Shown here piece by piece: positions 18,424 to 28,650 of a DNA stretch of 64,000 nt. Numbering within the stretch: position 1 is the first letter of the stretch; the number at the start of each line of letters is the position of its first letter. The translations under genes and the position numbers were made by a program. The notes below the pieces were generated by a model. That model was not told the DNA's origin. It was given only the letters and a program-made list of their open reading frames with translations, and did not search any database. The stretch comes from an uncultured Hymenobacter sp. (GTDB lineage Bacteria > Bacteroidota > Bacteroidia > Cytophagales > Hymenobacteraceae): positions 40,150 through 104,149 of the forward strand of contig CAJYPK010000025.1 in assembly GCA_913776615.1 (NCBI GenBank), written 5' to 3'.

Positions 18424-20805
18424 TTAGCGCATGGTAATACCCGCCTCCGTGAGGCGCTGGTAGATGCTGGCCAGCAGCTCGCTCTTGAGCACCTGCTCCT
18501 GGCGAATGTTATTAATCCAAAAAAGCACCTTGAGGTCGTAGCCGGCCGTGTTCACGCTGTTGAGCAGAATTTCGGGGGCCACGCGGTGCAGGGTGTTGGG
18601 GTTGTTGAGGACTTCCTCGGTGATGAGCTGGCGGGCCTGCGGCAGGTCGGTTTCGGGGCCGAGGCTCAAGGCCAGCTCGGTGCGGATGTGGTTATTGCTG
18701 AGCGTCCAGTTGATGACGTGGCCCGAGAGCAAGTCGCCATTGGGTAAGATTATCTCGGAGCCCGCCTGCGAGATGAGCTTGCTGGAGCGGATACCGATGT
18801 CCTTCACCCGGCCGGTTTTACCGTTGACCTCAATGTAGTCGCCCACCTGGAAGGGCCGCTCGAAGATGAGGATGACGCCCGACACGAGGTTGTTGATAAT
18901 GTTTTGCAGGCCCAGGCCGATCCCCACGCCCAGGGCCCCGAGCACGATGGCAATTTTATCGACCGGCAGCCCCGAGGCCAGCGTGGCCAGGAACAAGCCC
19001 ACCGCCAGGATACCCAGCCGGATGGCCACCATCCAGGAGCCCTTGCGGTCGGTGTCGGCGTTGAAATCGTCGTCGGCTTCCCCGAAGAAGTAGCCCACGT
19101 ACTTCTGCAACTGGATGGTGAGGAAGACAATACCGCCGAAGAGCAGGATGTTGCCCAGCGTGAACGTGGTACTACCCAGCTGGTGCGGGGCCGTCAGCAC
19201 CCGCTCAATGGTGCGGTAGAGCAGGTTGTAGAGGTTCAGGTTGGCGAAGAACAGCATGAGCCAGAGCGCGCCGACTACCGCGGTGAGCGCCTTACGCAGG
19301 GCACTTTCCAGCTTGCCGAAGCTGAACCGGTTGCCAAACCGGCCGCCTTGCCGGGTGCGCCGCACCTGGAGGTACACCGCTTCCGTCACCACCCGCACGA
19401 AGGCCGACAGCGCTATCCCCTGCGTAAGCCCGTAGATGGCCGTCGTGGTAAACATCTTGGCCAGGCTCATGCGGCCGCAGGCGTTGGCCAGCACGGCCAG
19501 CCCGTTGAGGCCGACGAACAGCAGCACCACCGGCCGCACGAAGCCCGCCAGCACCCGGTGCTGCCGCAGGTAGCGCCAGAAGCGCCAGCCCAGCCCCAGC
19601 GCCGCCAGGTTGAGCAGCAGGGCCAGCCAGCGCATCCCCAGCCCCGGCGCCCGCCCCGCGTAGGCAAACGTGAGCACGAAGAAGGCTACCACGATACCCA
19701 CCCAGTACCAGAACAGCGGCCGGGGCCAGCTGCGCCAGCCCAGCACCGACACCGTGATGAGCAGCAAAAGCTGCAGCAGGCTCGTGTAGGCGGCCGGCGC
19801 GTTGAGGTCGAAAAACGGGGCCAGGCTGAATACTACCAGCAGCGAGGAAGCCACCGGCACCGGCCGCAGGTAGTGCAGCCGGTGGCCGGGTACTTCCAGC
19901 GGCGCGGCGGGGGGCGTGGCCTCGGTAGTATCGGTACGCAGGGCGCGGAAGTTGCGGAATACCCACAGGAAGAAGCCGCCGGCCAGCGCTACCATCCACA
20001 GCCAGTAGTCCCAGTTCTCGGCAAAATAGTAGCTCACCAGTGGCCGCTGGGCGGCGTACGACTGACGCACCAGGGCGCTCGTCTGTTCGTCGGCCACGAT
20101 GCTGTCGGGCTGCCACAGCGGCGGCGTTTCGACCGTGCGGCTGCGGCCATTGAAGCGCCCCATCTGCTCGCGCACCATGTCTTGCAGCTCCAGCACCTGG
20201 ATGTAGCCGTCCGACACGCGGGTTTGCAGGCCGGTCACGTCCTGGCGGCTGCGGCGCAGCAGGGCCGTGGCCTGATCCTCTTTCTTTTGAAGGCGAGCCA
20301 GCGCCCGGCCCACGGGCGTGGTATCGGCCGGGCGCTCGGCGGCGGGCGGCAGTTGGGCGGCCAGCGTATCGAGCCGGGCCTGCATGGCGATGAGCTGCTT
20401 GCCGCTCCCGGCCAGGGCGGTACGCCATTCGCCGAGCTTCTCCTGCATGTCGGCCAGCAGCACGCGGTACATCTGGAGCTGCTTTACGTCCACCACGTTG
20501 CCGTACTGGTCGAGGTTTTCACGAATGACGTCGAGGTTTTCTTCCACCGTGGGCAGCTCCTCGCGCAGGTCTTCGGTGTTGGTGGCGCGGCGGGCCGTGC
20601 CGTTGATGCGGCTCAGCACGAAGTAGGCCCGCTCCACGCGCTGGGCCAGCGAGTCGGGCAGCACGGGCTGGGGGCGGCGCTGGGTTTTGGCGGAGGTAGC
20701 GGCGGGCTTCTGCGGCGCGGGAGCCGCCTGGACCAGCCCCAGCCCGCCAACTAGTAGAATAGTAGCGAGTAGTCGATAAGTAACAGAAAAAAAGGATGCT
20801 GGCAT
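18424..20805 (-). CDS. Large MscS-family mechanosensitive channel
   Basis: 793 residues. A signal peptide (about 1-28) is followed by a long periplasmic coiled-coil-prone region (about 40-250), a run of eight or more transmembrane helices (about 265-560), and the MscS core near residues 600-780. The pore helix carries the Gly/Ala-rich ALGVGIGLGLQNIINNLVSGVILIFERPF motif, followed by the beta domain (VGDYIEVNGKTGRVKDIGIRSSKL). It likely opens on hypo-osmotic membrane tension, as in MscK/YbdG-type proteins. The ATG at 20805 provides the signal peptide; a GTG nine codons upstream is possible. Confidence 0.92.
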   Translation of the reverse strand: MPASFFSVTYRLLATILLVGGLGLVQAAPAPQKPAATSAKTQRRPQPVLPDSLAQRVERAYFVLSRINGTARRATNTEDLREELPTVEENLDVIRENLDQYGNVVDVKQLQMYRVLLADMQEKLGEWRTALAGSGKQLIAMQARLDTLAAQLPPAAERPADTTPVGRALARLQKKEDQATALLRRSRQDVTGLQTRVSDGYIQVLELQDMVREQMGRFNGRSRTVETPPLWQPDSIVADEQTSALVRQSYAAQRPLVSYYFAENWDYWLWMVALAGGFFLWVFRNFRALRTDTTEATPPAAPLEVPGHRLHYLRPVPVASSLLVVFSLAPFFDLNAPAAYTSLLQLLLLITVSVLGWRSWPRPLFWYWVGIVVAFFVLTFAYAGRAPGLGMRWLALLLNLAALGLGWRFWRYLRQHRVLAGFVRPVVLLFVGLNGLAVLANACGRMSLAKMFTTTAIYGLTQGIALSAFVRVVTEAVYLQVRRTRQGGRFGNRFSFGKLESALRKALTAVVGALWLMLFFANLNLYNLLYRTIERVLTAPHQLGSTTFTLGNILLFGGIVFLTIQLQKYVGYFFGEADDDFNADTDRKGSWMVAIRLGILAVGLFLATLASGLPVDKIAIVLGALGVGIGLGLQNIINNLVSGVILIFERPFQVGDYIEVNGKTGRVKDIGIRSSKLISQAGSEIILPNGDLLSGHVINWTLSNNHIRTELALSLGPETDLPQARQLITEEVLNNPNTLHRVAPEILLNSVNTAGYDLKVLFWINNIRQEQVLKSELLASIYQRLTEAGITMR

Positions 20806-20987
20806 TTTACGCAACTGATAAATTCTCCCCACGATTTCCTACCGTTTAAGCATTCTAAGCAATTACCTACTGATGGTTACTTCGTCGCTTTCAGCCGTTT
20901 ATTAATTTGATCAAGCAAAAAAGTCACTGCCCCTACTTACTTTGGCGTCGAAATTTTAACTCTTCCCTAAAACCTCTTTTTTAGCTT

Positions 20988-21412
20988 ATGCAAGCACCTT
21001 ACTTTCATTAGGCGACCTCATCGGCGGCTTCGTTGGGCTTTCCTTCGCAGTTCTTTACTTCGCCTTTATCGGGGCTATTCTCTACGGCAACTGGAAGCTG
21101 TATGAAAAGGCCGGCAAGCCTGGCTGGGCCTCCATCATACCGATATACAACATTGTCGTACTGCACGAGATAGTGGGCCGCGACTTGATTAAAATCCTGT
21201 TGCTGTTCATTCCACTCGTCAACTTTTACTTTATCATCACCTTGTTCGTGAGCCTATCCAAGTCGTTTGGCCGGACCGGTGCGGGCGACTACCTGCTCAC
21301 CATCTTCTTCGCGCCCATTTACCTGGGGCTGGGGTCGGCGCAGTACGTGGGGCCAGCCGAGGGCACCGTGACGACCAGCAACGGCTTTCGCACGCCACCC
21401 GCTACCTACTAG
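20988..21412 (+). CDS. DUF5684-like small membrane protein, apparent frameshift near the start
   Basis: The downstream frame reads, from about 21011, GDLIGGFVGLSFAVLYFAFI, GAILYGNWKLYEKAGKPGW, ASIIPIYNIVVLHEIVGRDL, then IKILLLFIPLVNFYF and KSFGRTGAGDYLLTIFFAPI. The pattern KAGKPGWASIIPIYN is typical of DUF5684 membrane proteins. That frame has no ATG until 21173, which would cut off the first helix. The ATG at 20988 is in another frame and stops after seven codons; adding one base near 20997 would join it as M-Q-A-T-L-L-S-L-G-D-L. Either the gene is broken near codon 4, or the sequence has a one-base error, or a non-ATG start is used. Confidence 0.65.
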
Positions 21413-21431
21413 CCCGGCGCTCGCTTACTAA

Positions 21432-21463
21432 AAAGGCCGGCTTCCTCACGGGAGCCGGCCTTT
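21432..21463. terminator. Bidirectional terminator before lepA end
   Basis: AAAGGCCGGC at the left pairs with GCCGGCCTTT at the right, with the inner TCC/GGA extending the stem. It separates the converging DUF5684-like gene and lepA. Confidence 0.8.
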
Positions 21464-21469
21464 GCGTTA

Positions 21470-23257
21470 TCAGTCAATCTTGAGCACCGCCAGGAAGGCT
21501 TCCTGTGGAATTTCCACCGAGCCCACCGAGCGCATCCGCTTCTTGCCTTCTTTCTGCTTTTCGAGCAGCTTGCGCTTGCGGCTGATGTCGCCGCCGTAGC
21601 ACTTGGCAATTACGTTTTTGCGCAGGGCTTTCACCGTTTCGCGGGCGATGATTTTCTGCCCGATAGACGCCTGAATGGCGATGTCGAACATCTGCCGGGG
21701 CAGCAGCTCGCGCAGCTTTTCGCAGAGGCGGCGGCCCCACTCGTAGCTCTTGGAGCGGTGCACGATGGCCGAGAGGGCATCGACCTTCTCGCCGTTGAGC
21801 ATCACGTCGAGCTTCACCATGTCCGACTCGCGGAAGCCGATCAGCTCGTAGTCGAGCGAGGCGTAGCCCCGGCTGATGGTTTTGAGCTTGTCGAAGAAGT
21901 CGAACACGATTTCCGACAGCGGCAGCTCGAAGCTCATCTCCACTCGCTCCGAGGTCAGGTACGACTGCCCTTTGATGATGCCGCGCTTCTCCATGCAGAG
22001 CGTGATAATCGGCCCCACGTACTCGGAAGCGGTGATAATCTGCGCCTTGATGTAGGGCTCCTCAATGTGCTTGATGAGGTTGGGCTCGGGCATGTCGCTG
22101 GGCGCATTGATGATCATCTCCTGCCCTTTGGTTCCCTCGGCGTGGAACTGCACGCTCGGCACGGTGGTAATCACCGTCATGTTGAACTCGCGCTCCAGGC
22201 GCTCCTGCACGATTTCCATGTGCAGCATGCCCAGGAAGCCGCAGCGGAAGCCGAAGCCCAGCGCCACCGACGTTTCGGGCTCCCACACCAGCGAGGCGTC
22301 GTTGAGCTGAAGCTTTTCCATGCTGCTGCGCAGCTCCTCATACTCGGTGGTATCGACCGGGTAGATGCCAGCGAATACCATCGGCTTCACGTCGGCAAAG
22401 CCCTGAATGGCTTCCGGCGTGGGGTTGTTGACGGTGGTAATGGTGTCGCCCACCTTCACCTCGCGGGCTTCTTTGATGCCCGAGATGAGGTAGCCCACGT
22501 TGCCGGCGCTCATGTCGGTGCGCGGCTCCTGGTTGAGCTTGAGCACGCCGATTTCGTCGGCACCGTACTCCTTGCCGGTGGCCATGAAGCGCAGCTTGTC
22601 GCCCTTGCGCATGGTACCGTTCTTGATGCGGAACAGGACCTCGATGCCCCGGTACGAGTTGAATACCGAGTCGAAGATGAGGGCTTGCAGCGGGGCCTCC
22701 GGGTCGCCCTGCGGCGCGGGGATGCGCTCGCAAATGGCGTTCAGGATGTTCTCAATCCCGATACCCGCCTTACCCGAGGCGTGAATGATGTCTTCCGGCT
22801 TGCAGCCGATGAGGTCCACGATTTCGTCGGTCACCTCCTCCGGCATGGCGTGCGGCAGGTCGATTTTGTTGAGTACCGGGATGATTTCCAGGTCGGCCCC
22901 AATGGCCAGGTAGAGATTGGAAATCGTCTGAGCCTCAATCCCTTGCGACGCATCGACAATCAGCAGCGCGCCCTCGCAGGCGGCGATGCTGCGGCTCACT
23001 TCGTAGCTAAAGTCCACGTGGCCGGGCGTGTCGATGAGGTTGAGCGTGTACATCTCCCCCTTGTAGGGGTACTGCATCTGGATGGCGTGGCTCTTGATGG
23101 TGATGCCACGCTCACGCTCCAGGTCCATGTTATCGAGCAGCTGGGCCTGCATGTCGCGCTTGGCCACGGTGCTCGTGAATTCGAGAAGCCGGTCGGCCAG
23201 GGTGCTTTTGCCGTGGTCGATGTGGGCAATAATACAGAAGTTACGGATATTCTTCAA
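21470..23257 (-). CDS. lepA: Elongation factor 4 (LepA), ribosomal back-translocase GTPase
   Basis: 595 residues, the standard length. G1 (AHIDHGKST), G2 (ERGITIKSH), G3 (DTPGHVDF) and G4 (NKID) are intact in the first 135 residues. Domains II, III and V follow, and the C-terminal lepA-specific domain with the [35 protein letters not shown] motif closes the protein. It binds stalled ribosomes in the cytoplasm. lepA often precedes lepB, but here a membrane-protein gene diverges instead. Confidence 0.97.
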   Translation of the reverse strand: MKNIRNFCIIAHIDHGKSTLADRLLEFTSTVAKRDMQAQLLDNMDLERERGITIKSHAIQMQYPYKGEMYTLNLIDTPGHVDFSYEVSRSIAACEGALLIVDASQGIEAQTISNLYLAIGADLEIIPVLNKIDLPHAMPEEVTDEIVDLIGCKPEDIIHASGKAGIGIENILNAICERIPAPQGDPEAPLQALIFDSVFNSYRGIEVLFRIKNGTMRKGDKLRFMATGKEYGADEIGVLKLNQEPRTDMSAGNVGYLISGIKEAREVKVGDTITTVNNPTPEAIQGFADVKPMVFAGIYPVDTTEYEELRSSMEKLQLNDASLVWEPETSVALGFGFRCGFLGMLHMEIVQERLEREFNMTVITTVPSVQFHAEGTKGQEMIINAPSDMPEPNLIKHIEEPYIKAQIITASEYVGPIITLCMEKRGIIKGQSYLTSERVEMSFELPLSEIVFDFFDKLKTISRGYASLDYELIGFRESDMVKLDVMLNGEKVDALSAIVHRSKSYEWGRRLCEKLRELLPRQMFDIAIQASIGQKIIARETVKALRKNVIAKCYGGDISRKRKLLEKQKEGKKRMRSVGSVEIPQEAFLAVLKID

Positions 23258-23308
23258 CGGAGGGCGGTTTTATCGCAGCACGAAGATACGGCCAATTTAC
23301 GGCAAGGC

Positions 23309-23316
23309 GTATGTTT
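23309..23316 (+). promoter_or_regulatory. -7 element overlapping an ATG
   Basis: TATGTTTG matches TAnnTTTG. The ATG at 23311 that opens the longest frame lies inside this box, so it would not be on the transcript if the promoter is real. This favours the ATG at 23413 for the following gene. Confidence 0.4.
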
Positions 23317-23412
23317 GGGGCTGGCTTCACTTCTATTCCTATTCTTACGTTGCAGCCCACGCCTACGCCCCCGCCTGCCCCCTCCGCCCCGACGGCGCGC
23401 AACAAGTTTACG

Positions 23413-24207
23413 ATGCTGTTTTTTAACGCCACGGCCTGCTACCTGCTGGCGTATCAGGTGGTGCATTTCATTGCCGAGGCGGCGATGGTGTACGAGGCAC
23501 GGCGGGCCTTCATTCCCGGCATCTGGAGCCTGAGCGGGGTGCGCTTCGTGCTGGGCGACGGCGGCTGGCGCTACAATACGGTGCTAGCCGTCTACGGCAT
23601 GGGGCCGCTGCTGATTATGGGCCTGGGCGTGGCGGCCTTCCTGCTGTTCTGGAAATGGCAGCGCTACCGCCGGGGTCTGGGCAAGCTGCTGCTGCTGTGG
23701 CTGGCCTTCCACGCGGCCAACACCGTACTGGCGGGCCTGCTGGCCGATACCGTGACGCAGTCGGGCTACTGGTACGTGCCCAACTGGCTGCTGGGCGGCG
23801 GGGGAACCTGGGCCAGCCCGGTGCTGGGCATCCTCTTCGCATTGGTGCAGATTGCGCTGGGCTTTGCGGCGGCCATCCCGTTTTTGCTGGCCCAGGAGTC
23901 GCGCACGGCCCTGAAATTTGACAGCCGCCAGGAGCTGATCAACTCAACCATTACCGGCCCGTGGCTGGTGGGCTCGGCGCTGATTTTGCTGAGTCGCGTT
24001 CCCAACCCCAGCCTCGGCGAAACCCTGCACCTGGCCACGATGGGCCTGCTGCTGATTCCGCTGGCCCTGGGCAGCCAGCAGGAATTTTTCAATCAGCCCG
24101 AGCAATTGCCCTATCCTACCCGCGTGGCCTGGGGCCTGGTGGCGCTGGCCGGGCTGACGCTGCTGGCCTGGCGGGTGGCGCTGCACACGCCGGTCTGGTT
24201 TCGCTAA
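23413..24207 (+). CDS. Polytopic membrane protein, function unknown
   Basis: 264 residues from the ATG at 23413, with about seven hydrophobic helices: about 1-20, 55-75, 85-105, 135-160, 180-200, 210-225 and 235-255. Notable polar residues are few (NATACYLLAYQVVHF, KFDSRQELINSTITGP). I do not recognise a family. The frame extends 34 codons upstream to 23311 with a Pro-rich stretch, but that ATG sits in a candidate promoter. Confidence 0.65.
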   Translation: MLFFNATACYLLAYQVVHFIAEAAMVYEARRAFIPGIWSLSGVRFVLGDGGWRYNTVLAVYGMGPLLIMGLGVAAFLLFWKWQRYRRGLGKLLLLWLAFHAANTVLAGLLADTVTQSGYWYVPNWLLGGGGTWASPVLGILFALVQIALGFAAAIPFLLAQESRTALKFDSRQELINSTITGPWLVGSALILLSRVPNPSLGETLHLATMGLLLIPLALGSQQEFFNQPEQLPYPTRVAWGLVALAGLTLLAWRVALHTPVWFR

Positions 24208-24262
24208 CCCGGCCCGGCGGGCCGTATCTTGGGGGCTAGCCCCCTCACTATTTTCTCTTATC

Positions 24263-24514
24263 ATGAATCCCTTTGCCCTCGGCCTCATGGAAGAATACCG
24301 CCAGAACGGGGCCCGGCTGGGCTGGCTGCTCTCGTGCGACGAGGAGAAGGCCTATATCTTCCGCGCCGGGCACGAAGACTACGAGCTGCTGGCTGGCTTC
24401 AACCGCGAGTTGTCGGGCGAGGACGTGCTGCCGGGTCTGCGAGTCGATTTGCGGAAGCTGCGGGAGAACTTTAGCTGTACAAATGGCAGAATTCATGCTC
24501 TGGCTGGAATTTGA
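24263..24514 (+). pseudogene. Uma2 (DUF820)-like C-terminal fragment
   Basis: 83 residues. The sequence resembles the C-terminal third of Uma2-family PD-(D/E)XK nuclease-like proteins: EEYRQNGARLGWLLSCDEEK, AYIFR, and LSGEDVLPGLRVDLRKL. The usual N-terminal two thirds, with the catalytic Asp and Glu-x-Lys, are missing, so it cannot be a full enzyme. The last ten codons overlap the next gene in a different frame. It is probably a decayed remnant, or a short protein of unknown use. Confidence 0.55.
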
Positions 24515-24860
24515 AGCGGTTGACTTCACATCCAGCTTTAATTTCCAGACTGGCCAGGCGGAGAAAGTCGATTGGAATAATCGCAATGATTTTTGCAACA
24601 TTCATGTTACCCTCTTCGATGGGCGACGCTACGGGCTCACCGTATGGACGTTTGATTATCTGCTGACTGCTGTGGGGCACAACCAGGAAAGTGGTGAGAA
24701 TTTGGGTGGTCTCTATCAGGAGCCGCCCGATTTGTTCGTGCGAGAGCTTTCCCGGCCGTGCATCGAGGCCACCATCGCCGATTTGGTGCAGCGCGGCAAC
24801 TTAGAGCAGCTCTTAAACTCTTCCATTGTCGACACCTCCCTCGCCGAAGACGACGAATAA
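24483..24860 (+). CDS. Hypothetical protein overlapping the Uma2 fragment
   Basis: 125 residues, acidic, soluble, no signal peptide. Segments: EFEAVDFTSSFNFQTGQAE, NDFCNIHVTLFDGRRYGLTV, WTFDYLLTAVGHNQESGENL, and a C-terminal CIEATIADLVQRGNLEQLL. It looks like a conserved Bacteroidota protein (similar to small immunity-like proteins), but I cannot name a family. The ATG at 24483 overlaps the end of the Uma2-like frame by 32 bases, suggesting translational coupling or replacement of the original gene end. Confidence 0.65.
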   Translation: MAEFMLWLEFEAVDFTSSFNFQTGQAEKVDWNNRNDFCNIHVTLFDGRRYGLTVWTFDYLLTAVGHNQESGENLGGLYQEPPDLFVRELSRPCIEATIADLVQRGNLEQLLNSSIVDTSLAEDDE

Positions 24861-24899
24861 GGATTCCCCGCCCCGGCCGACCCCGCCGGGGCGTTGTAG

Positions 24900-24907
24900 T
24901 ACCTTTG
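24900..24907 (+). promoter_or_regulatory. -7 element before icmF
   Basis: TACCTTTG, an exact TAnnTTTG match 75 bases before the icmF ATG at 24982, just after the GC-rich end of the preceding gene. Confidence 0.5.
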
Positions 24908-24981
24908 GGTAGTTGAAAACTCTTCGCTGCCGGCTGGGGCCAGCCGGCAGCGGAGTACCACTTCGCTCTACCTTCTCCCCC

Positions 24982-27900
24982 ATGCATCCCACCCCCGTTG
25001 CCCCCTACAAGCCCCAGAACCACGTTCGCATCGTCACGGCCGCCGCTTTGTTCGATGGCCACGATGCCGCCATTAATATCATGCGCCGCATCATTCAGAG
25101 CAGCGGCGCGGAAGTGATTCACCTCGGGCACAACCGCTCGGTGCAGGAAATCGTGGATTGCGCCATTCAGGAAGATGCCCAGGCCATTGCCATCACCAGC
25201 TACCAGGGCGGGCACAACGAGTACTTCAAGTACATGTATGACCTGCTGAAGGAGCGCGGCGCGGGCCACATCAAAATCTTCGGCGGCGGCGGCGGCGTGA
25301 TTCTGCCCAGCGAGATCGAGGAGCTGATGGGCTACGGCATCACCCGCATCTACTCGCCCGACGACGGCCGCGCCCTCGGCCTGCAAGGCATGATCAACGA
25401 CCTGCTGCAAAAGGCCGACTTCCCCACCGGCGAAAATCTGAACGGTGAGGCCAGGCACGTGCCGGAAAAGGACGCCCGCAGCATCGGTCGCCTGATTTCG
25501 GCCGCCGAAAACTTCCCGGAACAATTCTTAGCTGTTAGCCGTCAGCTGTTAGCTGCTAGCTCCTCGTCAGACGAAAAGCTAGCAGCTAACAGCTCTCAGC
25601 TAAAAGCTCCAATCTTAGGTATCACCGGCACGGGCGGGGCGGGCAAATCCTCGCTGGTCGATGAGCTGGTGCGGCGCTTTTTGCTCGACTTCCCCGACAA
25701 GACCATCGCCATCATCTCCGTGGACCCCAGCAAGCGCAAGACCGGCGGGGCGCTGCTCGGCGACCGCATTCGGATGAACGCCATCAACTCGCCGCGGGTG
25801 TACATGCGCAGCCTGGCCACCCGCCAGAGCAACCTGGCCCTGAGCCGCTACGTGCAGGACGCCGTGGACGTAGTGCGCGCCGCCAACTACGACCTCATCA
25901 TCCTCGAAACCTCGGGCATCGGGCAGTCCGACACCGAAATCATCGAGCACTCCGACGCCAGCCTCTACGTGATGACGCCCGAGTACGGCGCGGCCACCCA
26001 GCTGGAGAAAATCGACATGCTCGATTTTGCCGACGTCATCGCCCTCAATAAGTTTGACAAGCGCGGGGCGCAGGACGCCCTGCGCGACGTGCGCAAGCAG
26101 TACCAGCGCAACCACGGCCTCTGGGACACGCCCACCGACCAGATGCCGGTGTTTGGCACCATCGCCTCGCAGTTCAACGACCCCGGCATGAACCGCCTGT
26201 ACCGGGCGGTACTGAAGATGCTGGAAACCAAGACCGGGGCCACCTTCGCCTCGCATCTGGAAACCAGCGAGGAAAGCTCGGAGAAGATTTACATCATCCC
26301 GCCGCACCGCACCCGCTACCTCTCCGAGATTGCCGAAACCAACCGCGCCTACGACCAGCGCGTGCGTGAGCAGGCCCAGATTGCCGAGGTAGCCGGCGCC
26401 TTCGCCAAGCTGGAGGAATACTACCGCAACGAGCGCCACAGCTCCGAGAGCATGGTGGAGGAATTCACCAAAAACAAGCAAACCCAGCTCCGCCGGCTGG
26501 ACGCCGACAGCCAGGCCATCCTGGAAAACTGGGACGCGACCCTGCAAAACTACCGCAACCCGGAGTACGTGTACTCGGTGCGCGGCAAGGAAATCCGGGT
26601 GAAGACGCACACCAAGTCGCTGTCGGGCAACGATATTCCGAAAGTGGCCACGCCGCGCTACTCGGGCTGGGGCGACCGCCTGCGCTGGGCCATGCAGGAG
26701 AACTTTCCCGGCGAGTTTCCCTACACGGCGGGCGTGTTCCCGTTCAAGCGCGAGGGCGAGGACCCCACCCGCATGTTTGCCGGCGAGGGCGGGCCGGAGC
26801 GCACCAACCGCCGCTTCCACTACGTGAGCATGGGCCTGCCGGCCAAGCGCCTGAGCACGGCCTTCGACTCGGTGACGCTCTACGGCGAGGACCCCGACCA
26901 CCGGCCCGACATCTACGGCAAAATCGGCAACGCGGGCGTGAGCATCTGCTGCCTCGACGACGCCAAGAAGCTGTACTCGGGCTTCAACCTGGCCAACCCC
27001 AGCACCTCGGTGTCGATGACCATCAACGGCCCGGCGGCTACGTTGGCGGCGTTTTTCATGAACGCGGCCATCGACCAGCAGTGCGAGCTCTATATTAAGG
27101 AGCAGGGCCTGACCGACGAAATCAACGCCAAAATCGACGCTATCTACGCGGCGCTGGGTCAGCCCCGCCCCCGCTACCAGGGCGAGCTGCCGGCCGGCAA
27201 CGATGGCCTGGGTTTGCTGCTGCTGGGCGTCACCGGCGACCAGGTGCTGCCCGCCGAGGTGTACGCCGACATCAAGGCCCGGACGCTGACGCAGGTGCGC
27301 GGCACCGTGCAGGCTGATATTCTCAAGGAAGACCAGGCCCAGAACACCTGCATCTTCAGCACTGAGTTTGCCCTGCGCCTGATGGGCGACGTGCAGGAGT
27401 ACTTTATCCAGCAGAAGGTGCGCAACTTCTACTCGGTGTCGATTTCGGGCTACCACATTGCCGAGGCCGGGGCCAACCCCATCACCCAGCTGGCTCTCAC
27501 GCTCAGCAACGGCTTCACCTTCGTGGAGTACTACGTGAGCCGGGGCATGAGCGTCAACGACTTCGCGCCCAACCTGAGCTTCTTCTTCTCCAACGGCATC
27601 GACCCCGAGTACGCCGTAATCGGGCGGGTGGCGCGCCGCATCTGGGCCAAGGCCATGAAGCTGAAGTACGGCGCCGACGCCCGCAGCCAGATGCTGAAGT
27701 ACCACATCCAGACCTCGGGCCGCAGCCTGCACGCCCAGGAAATCGACTTCAACGACATCCGCACCACGTTGCAGGCACTCTACGCCATCTACGACAACTG
27801 CAACAGCCTGCACACCAACGCCTACGATGAGGCCATCACCACCCCCACCGAAGAATCGGTGCGCCGGGCCATGGCCATTCAGCTCATCATCAACCGCGAG

Positions 27901-28398
27901 CTGGGCCTGGCCAAAAACGAGAACCCGCTGCAAGGCTCCTTCATCATTGAGGAGCTGACCGACCTGGTAGAAGAAGCGGTGCTAGCCGAGTTCGACCGCA
28001 TCACCGAGCGCGGCGGCGTGCTGGGCGCAATGGAAACCATGTACCAGCGCGGCAAAATCCAGGAGGAAAGCATGCACTACGAGATGCTGAAACACACCGG
28101 CGAGTACCCCATCATCGGCGTGAACACCTTCCTCTCGTCGAAGGGCTCGCCCACGGTGGTGCCCGCCGAGGTCATCCGCGCCACGGAGGAGGAAAAGCAG
28201 TACCAAATCGAGATGTTGCGCAACCTACACGCCCGCAATGCCGAGCACACCGCCGCCCGCCTCAAGCGCCTGCAACAGGTGGCCGTGGCCAATGGTAACT
28301 TGTTTGCTGAGCTGATGGAAACCGTGAAGTTCTGCTCGCTGGGGCAGATTACGAACGCGCTGTTTGAGGTGGGCGGGCAGTACCGGCGGAATATGTAG
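24982..28398 (+). CDS. icmF: Fused isobutyryl-CoA mutase IcmF with GTPase chaperone domain
   Basis: 1138 residues. Order: B12-binding domain (about 10-140) with the base-off DGHDAAIN motif; linker; MeaI-type G domain starting at [12 protein letters not shown] (about 213-224) with NKFDKRG; then the substrate-binding mutase domain (about 520-1138). The [20 protein letters not shown] segment fits IcmF rather than methylmalonyl-CoA mutase, which has PYTRGPYP there. The enzyme rearranges isobutyryl-CoA and n-butyryl-CoA with adenosylcobalamin. Residues 185-208 are encoded by an in-frame palindromic repeat, explaining a slightly long linker. The 3' end is duplicated downstream. Confidence 0.94.
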   Translation: MHPTPVAPYKPQNHVRIVTAAALFDGHDAAINIMRRIIQSSGAEVIHLGHNRSVQEIVDCAIQEDAQAIAITSYQGGHNEYFKYMYDLLKERGAGHIKIFGGGGGVILPSEIEELMGYGITRIYSPDDGRALGLQGMINDLLQKADFPTGENLNGEARHVPEKDARSIGRLISAAENFPEQFLAVSRQLLAASSSSDEKLAANSSQLKAPILGITGTGGAGKSSLVDELVRRFLLDFPDKTIAIISVDPSKRKTGGALLGDRIRMNAINSPRVYMRSLATRQSNLALSRYVQDAVDVVRAANYDLIILETSGIGQSDTEIIEHSDASLYVMTPEYGAATQLEKIDMLDFADVIALNKFDKRGAQDALRDVRKQYQRNHGLWDTPTDQMPVFGTIASQFNDPGMNRLYRAVLKMLETKTGATFASHLETSEESSEKIYIIPPHRTRYLSEIAETNRAYDQRVREQAQIAEVAGAFAKLEEYYRNERHSSESMVEEFTKNKQTQLRRLDADSQAILENWDATLQNYRNPEYVYSVRGKEIRVKTHTKSLSGNDIPKVATPRYSGWGDRLRWAMQENFPGEFPYTAGVFPFKREGEDPTRMFAGEGGPERTNRRFHYVSMGLPAKRLSTAFDSVTLYGEDPDHRPDIYGKIGNAGVSICCLDDAKKLYSGFNLANPSTSVSMTINGPAATLAAFFMNAAIDQQCELYIKEQGLTDEINAKIDAIYAALGQPRPRYQGELPAGNDGLGLLLLGVTGDQVLPAEVYADIKARTLTQVRGTVQADILKEDQAQNTCIFSTEFALRLMGDVQEYFIQQKVRNFYSVSISGYHIAEAGANPITQLALTLSNGFTFVEYYVSRGMSVNDFAPNLSFFFSNGIDPEYAVIGRVARRIWAKAMKLKYGADARSQMLKYHIQTSGRSLHAQEIDFNDIRTTLQALYAIYDNCNSLHTNAYDEAITTPTEESVRRAMAIQLIINRELGLAKNENPLQGSFIIEELTDLVEEAVLAEFDRITERGGVLGAMETMYQRGKIQEESMHYEMLKHTGEYPIIGVNTFLSSKGSPTVVPAEVIRATEEEKQYQIEMLRNLHARNAEHTAARLKRLQQVAVANGNLFAELMETVKFCSLGQITNALFEVGGQYRRNM
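25535..25603. repeat. Palindromic repeat inside the icmF coding sequence
   Basis: Arms of about 27 bases (25535-25561, 25577-25603) with a few mismatches and a 15-base loop. Words: AGCTGTTAGCTGCTAGCT and complement. It encodes a Ser/Ala/Leu-rich stretch (residues about 185-208) in the linker between the B12 domain and the GTPase domain and keeps the frame. A similar element is at 44793-44872, outside genes. Confidence 0.9.
28234..28395 (+). repeat. Direct repeat, left copy (functional icmF 3' end)
   Basis: The last 162 bases of icmF, from CGCAATGCC to GGAATATG just before the stop, are repeated at 29218-29382 with roughly a dozen substitutions and a small indel cluster at the end. It encodes the final helices of the mutase domain. 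Confidence 0.9.
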
Positions 28399-28479
28399 GG
28401 GTTGCTTCTAAGAACCTGTTATCTTGCCGTAGCGTTAACTTTCCATCATGGCCTTCTAAACTAAATAACCTCTACCATC

Positions 28480-28650
28480 ATGGGTAATAAAGTAGAAAAA
28501 GACATTGAGCGGCTTGAGAAATTACGCAAGAAGCTGGCCGGTAACAAGCAGGCATCACACGACTTCTTGGTAAAAGCTGGTATCATCACTGCCAAAGGCA
28601 ACCTCAAAGCGCAATACAAACAGCAGTGTACACCTCGCGAACTGGCTTAA
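28480..28650 (+). CDS. Small basic protein upstream of ART-like gene (candidate antitoxin)
   Basis: 56 residues from the ATG at 28480: a Lys/Glu-rich helix (KVEKDIERLEKLRKKLAGNK) then ASHDFLVKAGIITAKGNLKA and a short tail. The FLVKAGIITAKGNLKAQY pattern resembles a short segment often seen upstream of toxin-like genes, but I cannot name a family. It overlaps the next gene by 25 bases in another frame, as in tightly coupled pairs. Base composition is lower in GC than icmF. Confidence 0.6.
   Translation: MGNKVEKDIERLEKLRKKLAGNKQASHDFLVKAGIITAKGNLKAQYKQQCTPRELA

Noticed and set aside
18904..20754. Plus-strand frame of 616 codons opposite the MscS gene
   Set aside because: Gln/His/Arg-rich low-complexity shadow of the MscS gene, no motif.
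23311..23412. Longer start (ATG at 23311) for the polytopic membrane protein
   Set aside because: That ATG lies inside a perfect -7 box (TATGTTTG), and the extra residues are Pro-rich with no homology that I can see.
21758..23533. Plus-strand frame of 591 codons opposite lepA
   Set aside because: Antisense shadow of lepA; no recognisable domain.
24913..24981. N-terminal extension of icmF
   Set aside because: The ATG at 24982 is where the B12-binding domain begins, and the extension overlaps the region just after the -7 box.
25615..27933. Minus-strand frame of 772 codons opposite icmF
   Set aside because: Antisense shadow of the mutase and GTPase domains; His/Val/Ala-rich without motifs.
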